Origin: Lachnospiraceae bacterium MD335
GTDB taxonomy: Bacteria; Bacillota; Clostridia; Lachnospirales; Lachnospiraceae
Reading direction: 5' to 3'
Length of the DNA: 64,000 nucleotides
NCBI GenBank assembly: GCA_000403335.2
Contig: KE159617.1
Location: 787,757-851,756 of the forward strand
Shown: in pieces, positions 37,390-45,185 of the stretch
How the letters are laid out: every line of letters starts with the position of its first letter
How positions within the stretch are numbered: the stretch's first letter is position 1
Program-made: the position numbers and the translations under genes
The notes under the pieces: generated by a model
What the model was told of the DNA's origin: nothing
What the model saw: only the letters and a program-made list of their open reading frames with translations
Databases searched by the model: none

Positions 37390-39117
37390 ATGAATATGCT
37401 TAGGAGGAACGTGTTTGCACTGCGTGCAGTGACGATAGTCGTGACAGTTTTTCTGCTGACAGGCTGCGGGCAGCAGCAGGAGGAGCTGCCCGAGGCGGAT
37501 TTAGGGCAGGAGCAAAGCACAAACGATACCGAAAAGAGCGCACCGCCGTCAGACGTGGATTACAGTCTGTCCGATATTGTGGTCGGAATAGACGGCTGGA
37601 GCGCGTTTGATGAGAATGTGACAATAAGGATTCCCGTATATGACAGACATATTGAGGGGGCGCCGGATGTCACAAAGAATTACTGGACGGATTGGATTCA
37701 GGAAAATTTCGGCGATAAATATAACATTACAGTAGAGTATGCGGCGATAAACAGAACGGATGTCCTGACAACTTATGAGGCGCTTGCACAGCAGGGGGAG
37801 CTGCCGACAATTTTGATGGAATATGATTTTCCAAAACTTGCACAGTGGGCAGGAAAAGGGTGGCTTGCAGAGTTTGAATTTGATGAATTTATGAAGGTTG
37901 CGCCCAATTATTATCAGCGGATGGTTGATTTGGGACAGCTTTCTTATACCCGGCTAGACGGAAAAACATATTTTGCGTTGGCAGAAAGACCGTATTATAA
38001 TACGGACTATGGATTTGTGACGCTTTACAGAAAAGACTGGTTGGAACAGATTGGCTATGAAACATATCCGGATAATTGGGCGGATGAGAAAGAGATGTTG
38101 TTGAAGCTCAAAGACAGCGACATCTGTAAATATCCTTGCGGCGGGAAAATGCTGTCGGGATCGGGTATGGACAGAAATTATGAGTACAGAACCTTTCCGC
38201 TTGATGAAGAAAATTGGGCGTGTTACGGTGATTACGCGATTCCTGCGCTTGGAGACGAAGCGAATAAAAGGCTGCTTAAAAGAGAAAATGAAAAATACAA
38301 TTTAGGTCTTATTGAGCCGCAGTTTGACACAATTGATGAGGAAACGGCGAGAGACAATTTTGCAAAAGGAAAAACGCTTTATTATCAGGGATATGTGGCG
38401 GCGGATTTGGACTGGGTGAATGCATTTTATGAAAATAATCCCAATGGAGAGCTTGCGGTGAAAATTACGAAAAATATCGTAGACCGCGAGGGCGGAACGG
38501 TACCTGCACTGCGCGCAAACAATCCGTTTGGTATGATGGTTGGCTTTTCTTCTGAGGCGGATGAAGATCAGATAAAAGCGGCATGGATGTATATGGAATG
38601 GATGACTTTGGACAAAAATCTGTTTACCATGCAGTGGGGAATTGCCGGAGAAAATTACATTCTTGCCCAAAACGGTGTTCCGACACCTGTTTTAAATTAT
38701 GAGGGCGAATGCATTCAGGGCGTCGGCAACAACAAAGATTACTGGTGTATCACGACGGAGGCACGGATTGCGGGAGGCATTGAGGATATTGTGGCGTTGA
38801 GTGCGCCGAAGAATATTCCGCAGGATTTTACGTCGGAACTGATTGAGAATTATTACGGACAGCTTGAAGCCGCGGAGGCAGGGTATGCCGTTTCGGATTG
38901 TAATTTTGCGGTGGCGTTGGAGTCTGTGGCAGAGTATCAGTCGTCGCTGCTGGATTTGTACCGCCAATACCGTTATCAGATTACCAAATGCGCACCGGAG
39001 AATTTTGAACGGCTGTACGACGAGCTTGCTAAGAAGTATGCGGACGCGGGTTATCAGAATATTGTCGATGAACGAAGGGAAGCCTATAAGGCAGGTAAGA
39101 GCACGCGATTGCAATAA
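37390..39117 (+). CDS. ABC-type extracellular solute-binding lipoprotein
   Basis: The 575-residue protein has a lipoprotein signal peptide with lipobox LLTGC (cysteine at about residue 29), a glutamate- and glutamine-rich linker, and a two-lobed solute-binding fold of the family 1 (carbohydrate) type. Segments such as ILMEYDFPKLAQWAGKG and YNTDYGFVTLYRKDWLEQIGY are typical of LplA-like oligosaccharide-binding proteins of clostridia. It has no permease or ATPase gene beside it, so it is an orphan. The ligand is unknown; a plant polysaccharide fragment is plausible with the adjacent esterase. Confidence 0.88.
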   Translation: MNMLRRNVFALRAVTIVVTVFLLTGCGQQQEELPEADLGQEQSTNDTEKSAPPSDVDYSLSDIVVGIDGWSAFDENVTIRIPVYDRHIEGAPDVTKNYWTDWIQENFGDKYNITVEYAAINRTDVLTTYEALAQQGELPTILMEYDFPKLAQWAGKGWLAEFEFDEFMKVAPNYYQRMVDLGQLSYTRLDGKTYFALAERPYYNTDYGFVTLYRKDWLEQIGYETYPDNWADEKEMLLKLKDSDICKYPCGGKMLSGSGMDRNYEYRTFPLDEENWACYGDYAIPALGDEANKRLLKRENEKYNLGLIEPQFDTIDEETARDNFAKGKTLYYQGYVAADLDWVNAFYENNPNGELAVKITKNIVDREGGTVPALRANNPFGMMVGFSSEADEDQIKAAWMYMEWMTLDKNLFTMQWGIAGENYILAQNGVPTPVLNYEGECIQGVGNNKDYWCITTEARIAGGIEDIVALSAPKNIPQDFTSELIENYYGQLEAAEAGYAVSDCNFAVALESVAEYQSSLLDLYRQYRYQITKCAPENFERLYDELAKKYADAGYQNIVDERREAYKAGKSTRLQ

Positions 39118-39153
39118 AATATGTCAATATTTGTTTCTTTTTAAAAAATATTG

Positions 39154-39272
39154 TGATATAATGAGCGCAAGAGAGCAAAGCGGACTTGTACATTTTGCGA
39201 ACGGCGAATGATGATCATAAATTGAAAATTTATGATATAATGAGCGCAAGAGAGCAAAGCGGACTTGTGCTC
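39154..39272 (+). repeat. Tandem 36-bp direct repeat with embedded hairpins
   Basis: A 36-nt sequence beginning TGATATAATGAGCGCAAG occurs identically at 39154-39189 and 39233-39268, 79 nt apart. Between them is a perfect 10-bp hairpin, ATCATAAATT/AATTTATGAT at 39214-39236. The second copy continues into GAGCGCAAG ... CTTGTGCTC (39242-39272), a 9-pair hairpin with one G-T pair that is lost in the first copy. The 195-nt gap between the lipoprotein gene and the next gene holds nothing else visible. Confidence 0.85.
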
Positions 39273-39312
39273 ATAATAGTACAAAAAGAAAAATGAGAAA
39301 GGGGAATTTAAG

Positions 39313-39774
39313 ATGGCGGAAAGCCTGAAACTTTCAAGAGAAGAAATTATTATCTGCTATAAGGAAGATGTGGAACGGTTGTTAAAGTTCCTTCCGTGGC
39401 TTGAAAAAAAAAGCGGAAGCGCAGCATCAAGCGTCTATAGCGGAGAAGGGATAGAAAAAAGTTCAATGCCCGTTCCGGTCTATGATTCCACACTTCTTAG
39501 TTTCATCAAAGAAATACGGACAACGGATTTTTTAAACCGCAATTATGTATATACTTTTTCGCGGTATCGGATTAAGACGGCGAGGGATGAACTAAGGGTG
39601 ATTGACGCCTGCTCTTTGCAGGAAGTATCAGTGCTTGGCGACATTCTTTCCAAATATGTGCTTCGCGGTGACGTGAAGGGCGCAGTATGGTCAGAGGGTG
39701 TGGCAAACGGAGTGTATTTGGCGCTGCTGTTGAAATTAAAGGACTTGATGGAAATCAGAAATCCGCACGCGTAA
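39313..39774 (+). CDS. Hypothetical protein, 153 residues
   Basis: I do not recognise this cytosolic, mostly helical protein. It begins LSREEIIICYKEDVERLLKFLPWLEKK, has a serine-rich stretch at about residues 38-58, and ends with a hydrophobic helix YLALLLKLKDLMEI. AAAGGGG lies upstream of the ATG. It lies between the repeat-rich spacer and a TetR regulator gene 43 nt downstream in the same direction, and may be the target or partner of that regulator. No enzyme motif is visible. Confidence 0.7.
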   Translation: MAESLKLSREEIIICYKEDVERLLKFLPWLEKKSGSAASSVYSGEGIEKSSMPVPVYDSTLLSFIKEIRTTDFLNRNYVYTFSRYRIKTARDELRVIDACSLQEVSVLGDILSKYVLRGDVKGAVWSEGVANGVYLALLLKLKDLMEIRNPHA

Positions 39775-39817
39775 AAAGCAAGAACAGGCGGACTTGGAGA
39801 GGAGCGTGGCTGCAGAC

Positions 39818-40402
39818 ATGGGAGACAAGTCACTACGGAAAAAAAATCAAATTTTGGAGGCTGCAAGAGAAGTGTTTTTCAAACGCGGATATAGGGCAGT
39901 GACGATGAAGGACATCGTTGAGGCGTGCGGTATTAGCCGCGGAGGACTTTACCTGTATTTTGCAAACACCAAAGAGCTTTTTGAGGAAGTGCTGGATCGG
40001 GAATACCGAACACTTCAGTCCGTGCTTGATGCTCCTGCCTCTAAGAACGCCAATCCCGGTGAAATTTTGCTTATGTATCTTGACGAGCAGAAGAAAGAAA
40101 TTTTGCGGAAAGATACTCTTGCGGCAGCAAGATATGAATATATGTTCGAAAATCGCTTCTCGGAGGATGGCATGTCTGCAAAGAACCATTTTGTAAAGAC
40201 CGTAAAAGCGTTGGAACAGTTGATTGCGGACGGTGTGGCGCAGGAATGGATGGTCTGCGAAAGCCCGAAAGAGGCAGCAAAAAATATTGCATATACCTTG
40301 GAGGGAATGAAAGCTGCCGCACAGACAATCGGCATATCGGCAAAGACCGTGGACAGCCAAATCGCATATATTATGGGGACGCTTGGCATGGTGATTAAAT
40401 GA
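39818..40402 (+). CDS. TetR/AcrR family transcriptional regulator
   Basis: The 194-residue regulator has an N-terminal helix-turn-helix (ILEAAREVFFKRGYRAVTMKDI, split around the recognition helix GISRGGLYLYFANTKEL) and a helical C-terminal ligand domain. The ligand is unknown. The start is not certain: ATG 39818 has GGAG 13 nt upstream, while GTG 39806 and TTG 39794 are in frame and nearer. It follows the hypothetical protein gene and ends in a strong terminator. Confidence 0.9.
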   Translation: MGDKSLRKKNQILEAAREVFFKRGYRAVTMKDIVEACGISRGGLYLYFANTKELFEEVLDREYRTLQSVLDAPASKNANPGEILLMYLDEQKKEILRKDTLAAARYEYMFENRFSEDGMSAKNHFVKTVKALEQLIADGVAQEWMVCESPKEAAKNIAYTLEGMKAAAQTIGISAKTVDSQIAYIMGTLGMVIK

Positions 40403-40418
40403 TCAAGAGTGATAAATA

Positions 40419-40449
40419 AAAGTTGAGTGTGCTGACACTCAACTTTTTT
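40419..40449 (+). terminator. Rho-independent terminator after the TetR gene
   Basis: AGTTGAGTG (40421-40429) and CACTCAACT (40436-40444) form a perfect 9-bp stem with a 6-nt loop, followed by a T-run. It lies inside the longest reading frame of the next gene, which supports the GTG start further downstream. Confidence 0.93.
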
Positions 40450-40467
40450 ACGCAGGAGGGAACGCCG

Positions 40468-41178
40468 GTGTACCGGGTAGGGATTTGTGACGATGAAAAA
40501 AATACATGTACGGCAATTGAAAAAATGGTCTGCGAGTATGCAAAGCAAAATACGTTTACACTCGAGACCTTTATTTGGCATACGGGGGAGGCGCTCTGTG
40601 AAGCGCTTGCAAAAACAACGCTTGATTTGCTGTTTTTGGATATTGAGCTTATCACCACAAGCGGTATTGCGGTAGGACGGTATATCAGAAATGAGCTTGA
40701 ATACCATGAGATGGGAATTGTATATATTTCGGCAAAGAGCAGTTATGCGATGGAACTGTTTAAAATACGTCCGCTTGATTTTCTGATAAAGCCCGTAAAA
40801 TATGAGGATGTGGCACAAATGATTGCGTCTGCGCGAATGCTTGCCCGCAGGAACAAGCTGATTTTTGAATACCGCACAAAGGGAAACTACGGAACGATAC
40901 CATATAAGGATATTGTCTGTTTTATAAGTGACAATAAAAAAATCAATGTTATGACGTCCGCTTCCGCGATTGTATTTAATGGGCGTCTGCGCGACCTTCT
41001 CCCGCAGCTTCCCGACAATTTCATTCAGATACACCAGTCTTATATTATTAACCTTGACCATATGCTTTCCTGTAAGTATGATTCCGTAAAAATGTCAGAC
41101 GGGACACAGCTTGGCATCAGTCAGCCGTACAGAAAGGAAGTCCGCAGGCAGATTGCGGAATTTAACTGGGGGGAGTAA
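40468..41178 (+). CDS. LytTR-family response regulator
   Basis: The 236-residue protein has an N-terminal receiver domain with the phosphoacceptor D58 (LLFLDIEL), a VGICDDEKNT acidic pocket and a K in FLIKPVKYED. The C-terminal LytTR DNA-binding domain follows, from about residue 130 (YKDIVCFISDNKKINV, FIQIHQSYIINL). The start is GTG 40468 with AGGAGG 8 nt upstream; the longer frame would run through the terminator. Such regulators often control peptide, bacteriocin or quorum functions and autoregulate via paired 9-bp sites; I saw no clear site here. It is coupled to the kinase gene that follows. Confidence 0.93.
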   Translation: MYRVGICDDEKNTCTAIEKMVCEYAKQNTFTLETFIWHTGEALCEALAKTTLDLLFLDIELITTSGIAVGRYIRNELEYHEMGIVYISAKSSYAMELFKIRPLDFLIKPVKYEDVAQMIASARMLARRNKLIFEYRTKGNYGTIPYKDIVCFISDNKKINVMTSASAIVFNGRLRDLLPQLPDNFIQIHQSYIINLDHMLSCKYDSVKMSDGTQLGISQPYRKEVRRQIAEFNWGE

Positions 41179-41179
41179 G

Positions 41180-42250
41180 GTGATTCTCTATATCTATTAC
41201 AAATACATGCATTCCTTTTTGGATACTGCAAATGTGAACCGTATGCGGGAACTGTCTGTTTATCTGCTGATGCTGCTGTGGCTTTTGACGATCACACCGT
41301 CGCTTCCCGCGCATTGGGAAAGCCTGTCCGTATTCTTAATGATATTTTTGCTGACATGGCAGTATGAGGCGCCGTTTGTCAAAAAGCTTTCGCTTGCGCT
41401 GTTTATTTATGGAAGCTATGTTTTTTGTATGCTGTTTACAGGGTATCTGTTGATCCTTTTTGACAGAAATATGCGCACAGATACATTTGCAGCGGCGCAA
41501 AGCGTTTTGTTTCTGATTTTTATGTATCTCGGCGAGCAGTTGGCAGAGTTTGCGGCGGAACGTGCGGGGAGGCTGCGCCGGCGGCTTGCGGAAAGCGAGC
41601 GTGCAAAAAGACAGCTTTTAGGGTATGCCAATCAAATGGCAGTTATGAAACGCTCTGAAGAGAAGGTCAGAGGGCTGCGCCATGATTTAAAGCACCATTT
41701 AAATGAGCTGATGTTTTTGGCAGAGCGCGATGAGGCATCCGAAATCAAGGAATATATCAAAAGCATGGATGCCTTTATGACCTATTCCAGGGAGTATGTT
41801 TCAAGCGGCAACACAGATATTGACAGTCTGCTCAATTTGATGCTGGATTTTGCGAAAAAAGAGCTTTGCGATGTCTCGTGCAAGGTAAGTATTCCAAGAG
41901 AGCTTGCCATAAAGCCGTTTGACCTCAATGTCATTTTGGGAAATCTGCTCGATAATGCGATTCTTGCGGCGAAGCAGACACCGGAACAATATTTGAAGGT
42001 TCGAATCAGCTATAAACCGGAAATGCTGCTGATTTTAATTGAAAACAGTTATCAGGGCAGTGTGCATAAGTATAAGGGACAGTACCGTTCAACCAAAAAA
42101 GACGGTTTGGAGCACGGTTTAGGACTGGAAAATGTGCGCCATGTTGTAGAACAGTATGACGGAAATTTGGAAATAACAGATGAAAACCAACTGTTCCGGG
42201 TAAAGGCAGTATTGTATGTGCCTGCCCAAAAAGAACGGATTTCGCCGTAG
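41180..42250 (+). CDS. GHKL-domain sensor histidine kinase (AgrC/NatK-like)
   Basis: The 356-residue kinase has an N-terminal multi-helix membrane sensor of about five segments (residues 20-130), a coiled-coil linker, the phosphoacceptor region LRHDLKHHLNEL with H168, and a GHKL ATPase domain with NLLDNAILAA and DGLEHGLGLENV. The start is GTG at 41180, one nucleotide after the regulator stop, with GGGGGGAG upstream. It forms a two-component system with the LytTR protein. No signal-peptide precursor or AgrB-like gene is nearby, so the input is unknown. A hairpin terminator follows. Confidence 0.92.
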   Translation: MILYIYYKYMHSFLDTANVNRMRELSVYLLMLLWLLTITPSLPAHWESLSVFLMIFLLTWQYEAPFVKKLSLALFIYGSYVFCMLFTGYLLILFDRNMRTDTFAAAQSVLFLIFMYLGEQLAEFAAERAGRLRRRLAESERAKRQLLGYANQMAVMKRSEEKVRGLRHDLKHHLNELMFLAERDEASEIKEYIKSMDAFMTYSREYVSSGNTDIDSLLNLMLDFAKKELCDVSCKVSIPRELAIKPFDLNVILGNLLDNAILAAKQTPEQYLKVRISYKPEMLLILIENSYQGSVHKYKGQYRSTKKDGLEHGLGLENVRHVVEQYDGNLEITDENQLFRVKAVLYVPAQKERISP

Positions 42251-42264
42251 CATATAGGAATTTC

Positions 42265-42292
42265 GCCCGCAGTAAAACAAAGCGGGCTTTTT
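42265..42292 (+). terminator. Rho-independent terminator after the sensor kinase
   Basis: GCCCGC (42265-42270) pairs with GCGGGC (42282-42287) across an 11-nt loop, followed by five T residues. Confidence 0.88.
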
Positions 42293-42341
42293 ATGTTATA
42301 GTGTTGCCACCTTAGAGTATGACAAAATGGGAGTGACACAT

Positions 42342-43001
42342 ATGACAAGAGAAGAAGAATCACGCTTTGTGGACGGAGCATTTCAGGCGCTTGTGCAAAG
42401 AGGAGCAGCAAAGCCGCACATGTTTGAACCTTCTGCGGTTACGGATGCGGAAATTGATGCATTTGAGCAGCGGTTTGGCGTAAAGCTGCCGACGCTGTTC
42501 CGCACATATCTTTGTGCATATTATTATGCCTTTTCGGTGATTTGCGCGCCGATTCCATTGGATGGTATGGAGACGGCGCGTGCAGGAATGGACTGTGAAA
42601 AAGGTCTTTGGTGGATTGAGCTGCTATCGCTTCCGAAAGAAAACCCGCTCAAAGATCTTTACGGGTTGATGGAAAGCTTTCGGGAAGTCTGCACCAACAA
42701 GGACTTGGTAGGGCTTGATTTGGAAAGTATAAAAGATCTTGTGCCGATTGGAGAGTGGGACGGAATACTCTGTATTGATTTGAGTGACGGAACGCTTTGC
42801 AGCTTTGCACAGACGGAGTTTGACTGGAAAAAGGCGGGATACCTTGATGAACACGGAATTGCGCACGGAATTAAAAGGCTGAACGGTTTTCAAGAGCTTT
42901 TGGAGGTGTATTTTTACGGAACGTATGATGCGGCGTATGAGGAGCAGATAATGAAAAATCAGGAAGAAAAGCCGGATTATTCCGCATATATTCAAAGATA
43001 G
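42342..43001 (+). CDS. SMI1/KNR4-like (SUKH) domain protein
   Basis: The 219-residue protein resembles the SUKH superfamily: EIDAFEQRFGVKLPTLFRTYL matches the typical helical opening, followed by a hydrophobic aromatic core (WWIELLSL) and GILCIDLSDGTLCSF. Bacterial SUKH proteins are often immunity proteins for contact-dependent toxins, but many are solitary and of unknown role. No toxin gene is visible next to it. GGGAGTGA lies upstream of ATG 42342. It is followed by a small membrane protein gene. Confidence 0.78.
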   Translation: MTREEESRFVDGAFQALVQRGAAKPHMFEPSAVTDAEIDAFEQRFGVKLPTLFRTYLCAYYYAFSVICAPIPLDGMETARAGMDCEKGLWWIELLSLPKENPLKDLYGLMESFREVCTNKDLVGLDLESIKDLVPIGEWDGILCIDLSDGTLCSFAQTEFDWKKAGYLDEHGIAHGIKRLNGFQELLEVYFYGTYDAAYEEQIMKNQEEKPDYSAYIQR

Positions 43002-43016
43002 GGTTTGATACGGACA

Positions 43017-43364
43017 ATGCTCACGATAAAAATAAAAATCGGATTTGATAATAAACGCATACAAAAGAAGAAAACCGGCATCAATACCGCGGTGTGGCTT
43101 GCAGCATTTTTCGACAGCGCGGTGTGGCTTTTGGATACGACACTTTTGCTGCGGCTTTTGGATACAATACCGTTCTATCCATTTGGATTTGTCTTTATGG
43201 CAGGGGTATTTCTTATGTATTTGCTTTATTTAATGCTAAAAACACGTTTTTTGCGCAGAAAATACGGAGGAAAACGCTGCGGGGAGGAATTCGGGCATAT
43301 GGGAACGCTGCTTGCGGCAGTCAGTATCGTACTGGTGTTTGGTAAGATTGTGCTGAGTTTATAA
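43017..43364 (+). CDS. Small hypothetical membrane protein
   Basis: This 115-residue protein has a basic N-terminus and about three hydrophobic segments, starting at TAVWLAAFFDSAVWLLD, PFGFVFMAGVFLMYLLYL and MGTLLAAVSIVLVF. I do not recognise it. It begins 15 nt after the SUKH gene, without a strong ribosome-binding site, so translation may be coupled or the call may be wrong. The coding region contains short internal repeats (GCGGTGTGGCTT twice, and CTTTTGGATAC twice). Confidence 0.55.
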   Translation: MLTIKIKIGFDNKRIQKKKTGINTAVWLAAFFDSAVWLLDTTLLLRLLDTIPFYPFGFVFMAGVFLMYLLYLMLKTRFLRRKYGGKRCGEEFGHMGTLLAAVSIVLVFGKIVLSL

Positions 43365-43371
43365 AAAGCTG

Positions 43372-43400
43372 TTGACAATTATCCGTTCTTTTGGCTTAAT
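43372..43400 (+). promoter_or_regulatory. Possible sigma-A promoter of the PurF-like gene
   Basis: Perfect TTGACA (43372-43377) is spaced 17 nt from CTTAAT (43395-43400). The -10 box is imperfect. It lies 47 nt upstream of the PurF-like coding start. Confidence 0.6.
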
Positions 43401-43446
43401 TATATATGGAAGATTTTAAATGCCGGAAGAAGGAGCGGAGGTAAAT

Positions 43447-44856
43447 ATGGGAGGCTTTTTTGGTGTAGCATCACAACAGGACTGTGTATTTGATTTGTTT
43501 TTTGGAATTGATTACCATTCTCATTTGGGAACAAGACGGGGCGGTATGGCGGTATACGGGAAGGACGGGTTTAACCGTGCCATACACAATATAGAGAATG
43601 CACCCTTTCGGACGAAGTTTGACAAGGATGTTCATGAGATGCAGGGCAATTATGGTATTGGCTGTATTTCGGATTATGAGCCGCAGCCTTTGATTATTCG
43701 TTCCCATCACGGAACGTATGCGATTACGACGGTCGGAAAGATTAACAATACGGAAGAGCTGATACAGCGTCTTTTTGATGTGGGACATGCGCATTTTTTG
43801 GAGATGAGCGGAGGAGAAGTCAATGCCACAGAGCTTGTGGCGGCGCTGATTAACCGCAAGGAAAATCTGATTGAGGGTATTAACTTTGCATTGGAAGTCA
43901 TTGACGGCTCACTTTCGATTGTATTGATGAATAAAGCGGGAATTTACGCCGCGCGGGACAAGCATGGCAGAATGCCGGTTGTGGTTGGCAAAAAGGATGA
44001 AGGCTATTGTGTGTCCTTTGAAAATTTTGCTTACAAAAATTTAGGATACTGTGACTATAAGGAGCTGGGGCCGGGAGAGGTTGTCGTTGTGACGGAAAAG
44101 GACTGCCTTACACTTTCCAACCCCAATGACGAGAATTTGAAAATCTGTACTTTTCTGTGGGTATATTATGGCTATCCTTCGAGTTCGTATGAAGGCGTCA
44201 GCGTGGAGCAGATGCGCTATAACTGCGGCGCTAAAATGGCGCAGCGTGATAACGTAAAACCAGATACCGTGGCTGGTGTGCCGGATTCGGGCATTGCACA
44301 CGCGATTGGATATGCAAATGAGTCGGGCATTCCTTTTTCAAGACCGTTTATTAAATATACACCGACTTGGCCGCGTTCGTTTATGCCGACCATTCAGAGT
44401 AAGCGCGACCTGATTGCAAGGATGAAGCTGCTTGCGGTTGACGAATTAATTAAAGATAAGAGTCTGCTTTTGATTGACGATTCGATTGTCAGGGGAACAC
44501 AGCTTCGGGAAACGACAGAATTTTTGTATCAGAGCGGGGCGAAGGAGGTCCATATCCGACCGGCATGCCCGCCGCTTTTATACGGCTGTAAATATCTGAA
44601 TTTCTCGCGTTCGTCGTCAGAGATGGACTTGATTACAAGGCGCGTGATTGAGCGGCTTGAGAACGGAAACGTCACGGATGAAATTTTGCAGGAGTATGCC
44701 GATCCGGAGTCGCAGAAGTATGAGACGATGGTCGAGGAGATTCGCAAAGAACTGAATTTTACTTCCCTTCGGTTTAACAGACTTGACGATATGCTTGACG
44801 CGACGGGGCTGGAGCGGTGCAAGCTGTGTACGTACTGCTGGGATGGAAAGGAATAA
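43447..44856 (+). CDS. PurF-like amidophosphoribosyltransferase paralogue without the catalytic Cys1
   Basis: The 469-residue protein has the class II glutaminase plus phosphoribosyltransferase layout of PurF. The PRPP loop LLIDDSIVRGTQ is intact. Cysteines C234, C381, C458 and C461 are spaced like the 4Fe-4S ligands of Bacillus PurF. The glutaminase N-terminus is MGGFFGV where PurF has CGxFGI, so the nucleophilic cysteine is replaced by glycine, and the HRGQE region reads TRRGG. The start at 43447 has GGAGG 5 nt upstream and no processed propeptide supplies a cysteine. It may use ammonia or have a different role. The symbol purF is withheld for this reason. Confidence 0.85.
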   Translation: MGGFFGVASQQDCVFDLFFGIDYHSHLGTRRGGMAVYGKDGFNRAIHNIENAPFRTKFDKDVHEMQGNYGIGCISDYEPQPLIIRSHHGTYAITTVGKINNTEELIQRLFDVGHAHFLEMSGGEVNATELVAALINRKENLIEGINFALEVIDGSLSIVLMNKAGIYAARDKHGRMPVVVGKKDEGYCVSFENFAYKNLGYCDYKELGPGEVVVVTEKDCLTLSNPNDENLKICTFLWVYYGYPSSSYEGVSVEQMRYNCGAKMAQRDNVKPDTVAGVPDSGIAHAIGYANESGIPFSRPFIKYTPTWPRSFMPTIQSKRDLIARMKLLAVDELIKDKSLLLIDDSIVRGTQLRETTEFLYQSGAKEVHIRPACPPLLYGCKYLNFSRSSSEMDLITRRVIERLENGNVTDEILQEYADPESQKYETMVEEIRKELNFTSLRFNRLDDMLDATGLERCKLCTYCWDGKE

Positions 44857-44896
44857 AAAACAGGTATAAGACCTGAAAGGAATTAGAAAAATATGG

Positions 44897-44946
44897 AAAA
44901 TCTGATGTAAAGCGGGAAGAAATAATGATTTGCATCAGATTTTTTG
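44897..44946 (+). terminator. Terminator after the PurF-like gene
   Basis: AATCTGATG (44899-44907) and CATCAGATT (44933-44941) form a perfect 9-bp stem with a long loop, followed by TTTTTG. The stretch from here to 45173 is AT-rich without a gene; no convincing promoter pair was found in it, although the glycan island must start there. Confidence 0.75.
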
Positions 44947-45185
44947 TTTTTACAGACCTTTTCGTCAATGCCAATCAGATGAAAAAAGAATTGTCATTTA
45001 AGTTATAATATGATAGAATTATGACGATATACAATTATGTAGACATAAAAAGTTTAAATTTTGTTGCGATATAATTTTAAATGGTAAATATACCGGAACG
45101 GTTTATAGATTTACTATAAGGGGAGAATAATAAGAATTTTGAGATAAAGAAACGGCATGTATGGTGCCAATAAGTGGGGGAGCAT

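Noticed and set aside
39154-39268. Repeats that might be a CRISPR array
   Set aside because: There are only two copies, each with internal hairpins and promoter-like sequence, and no cas genes are nearby.
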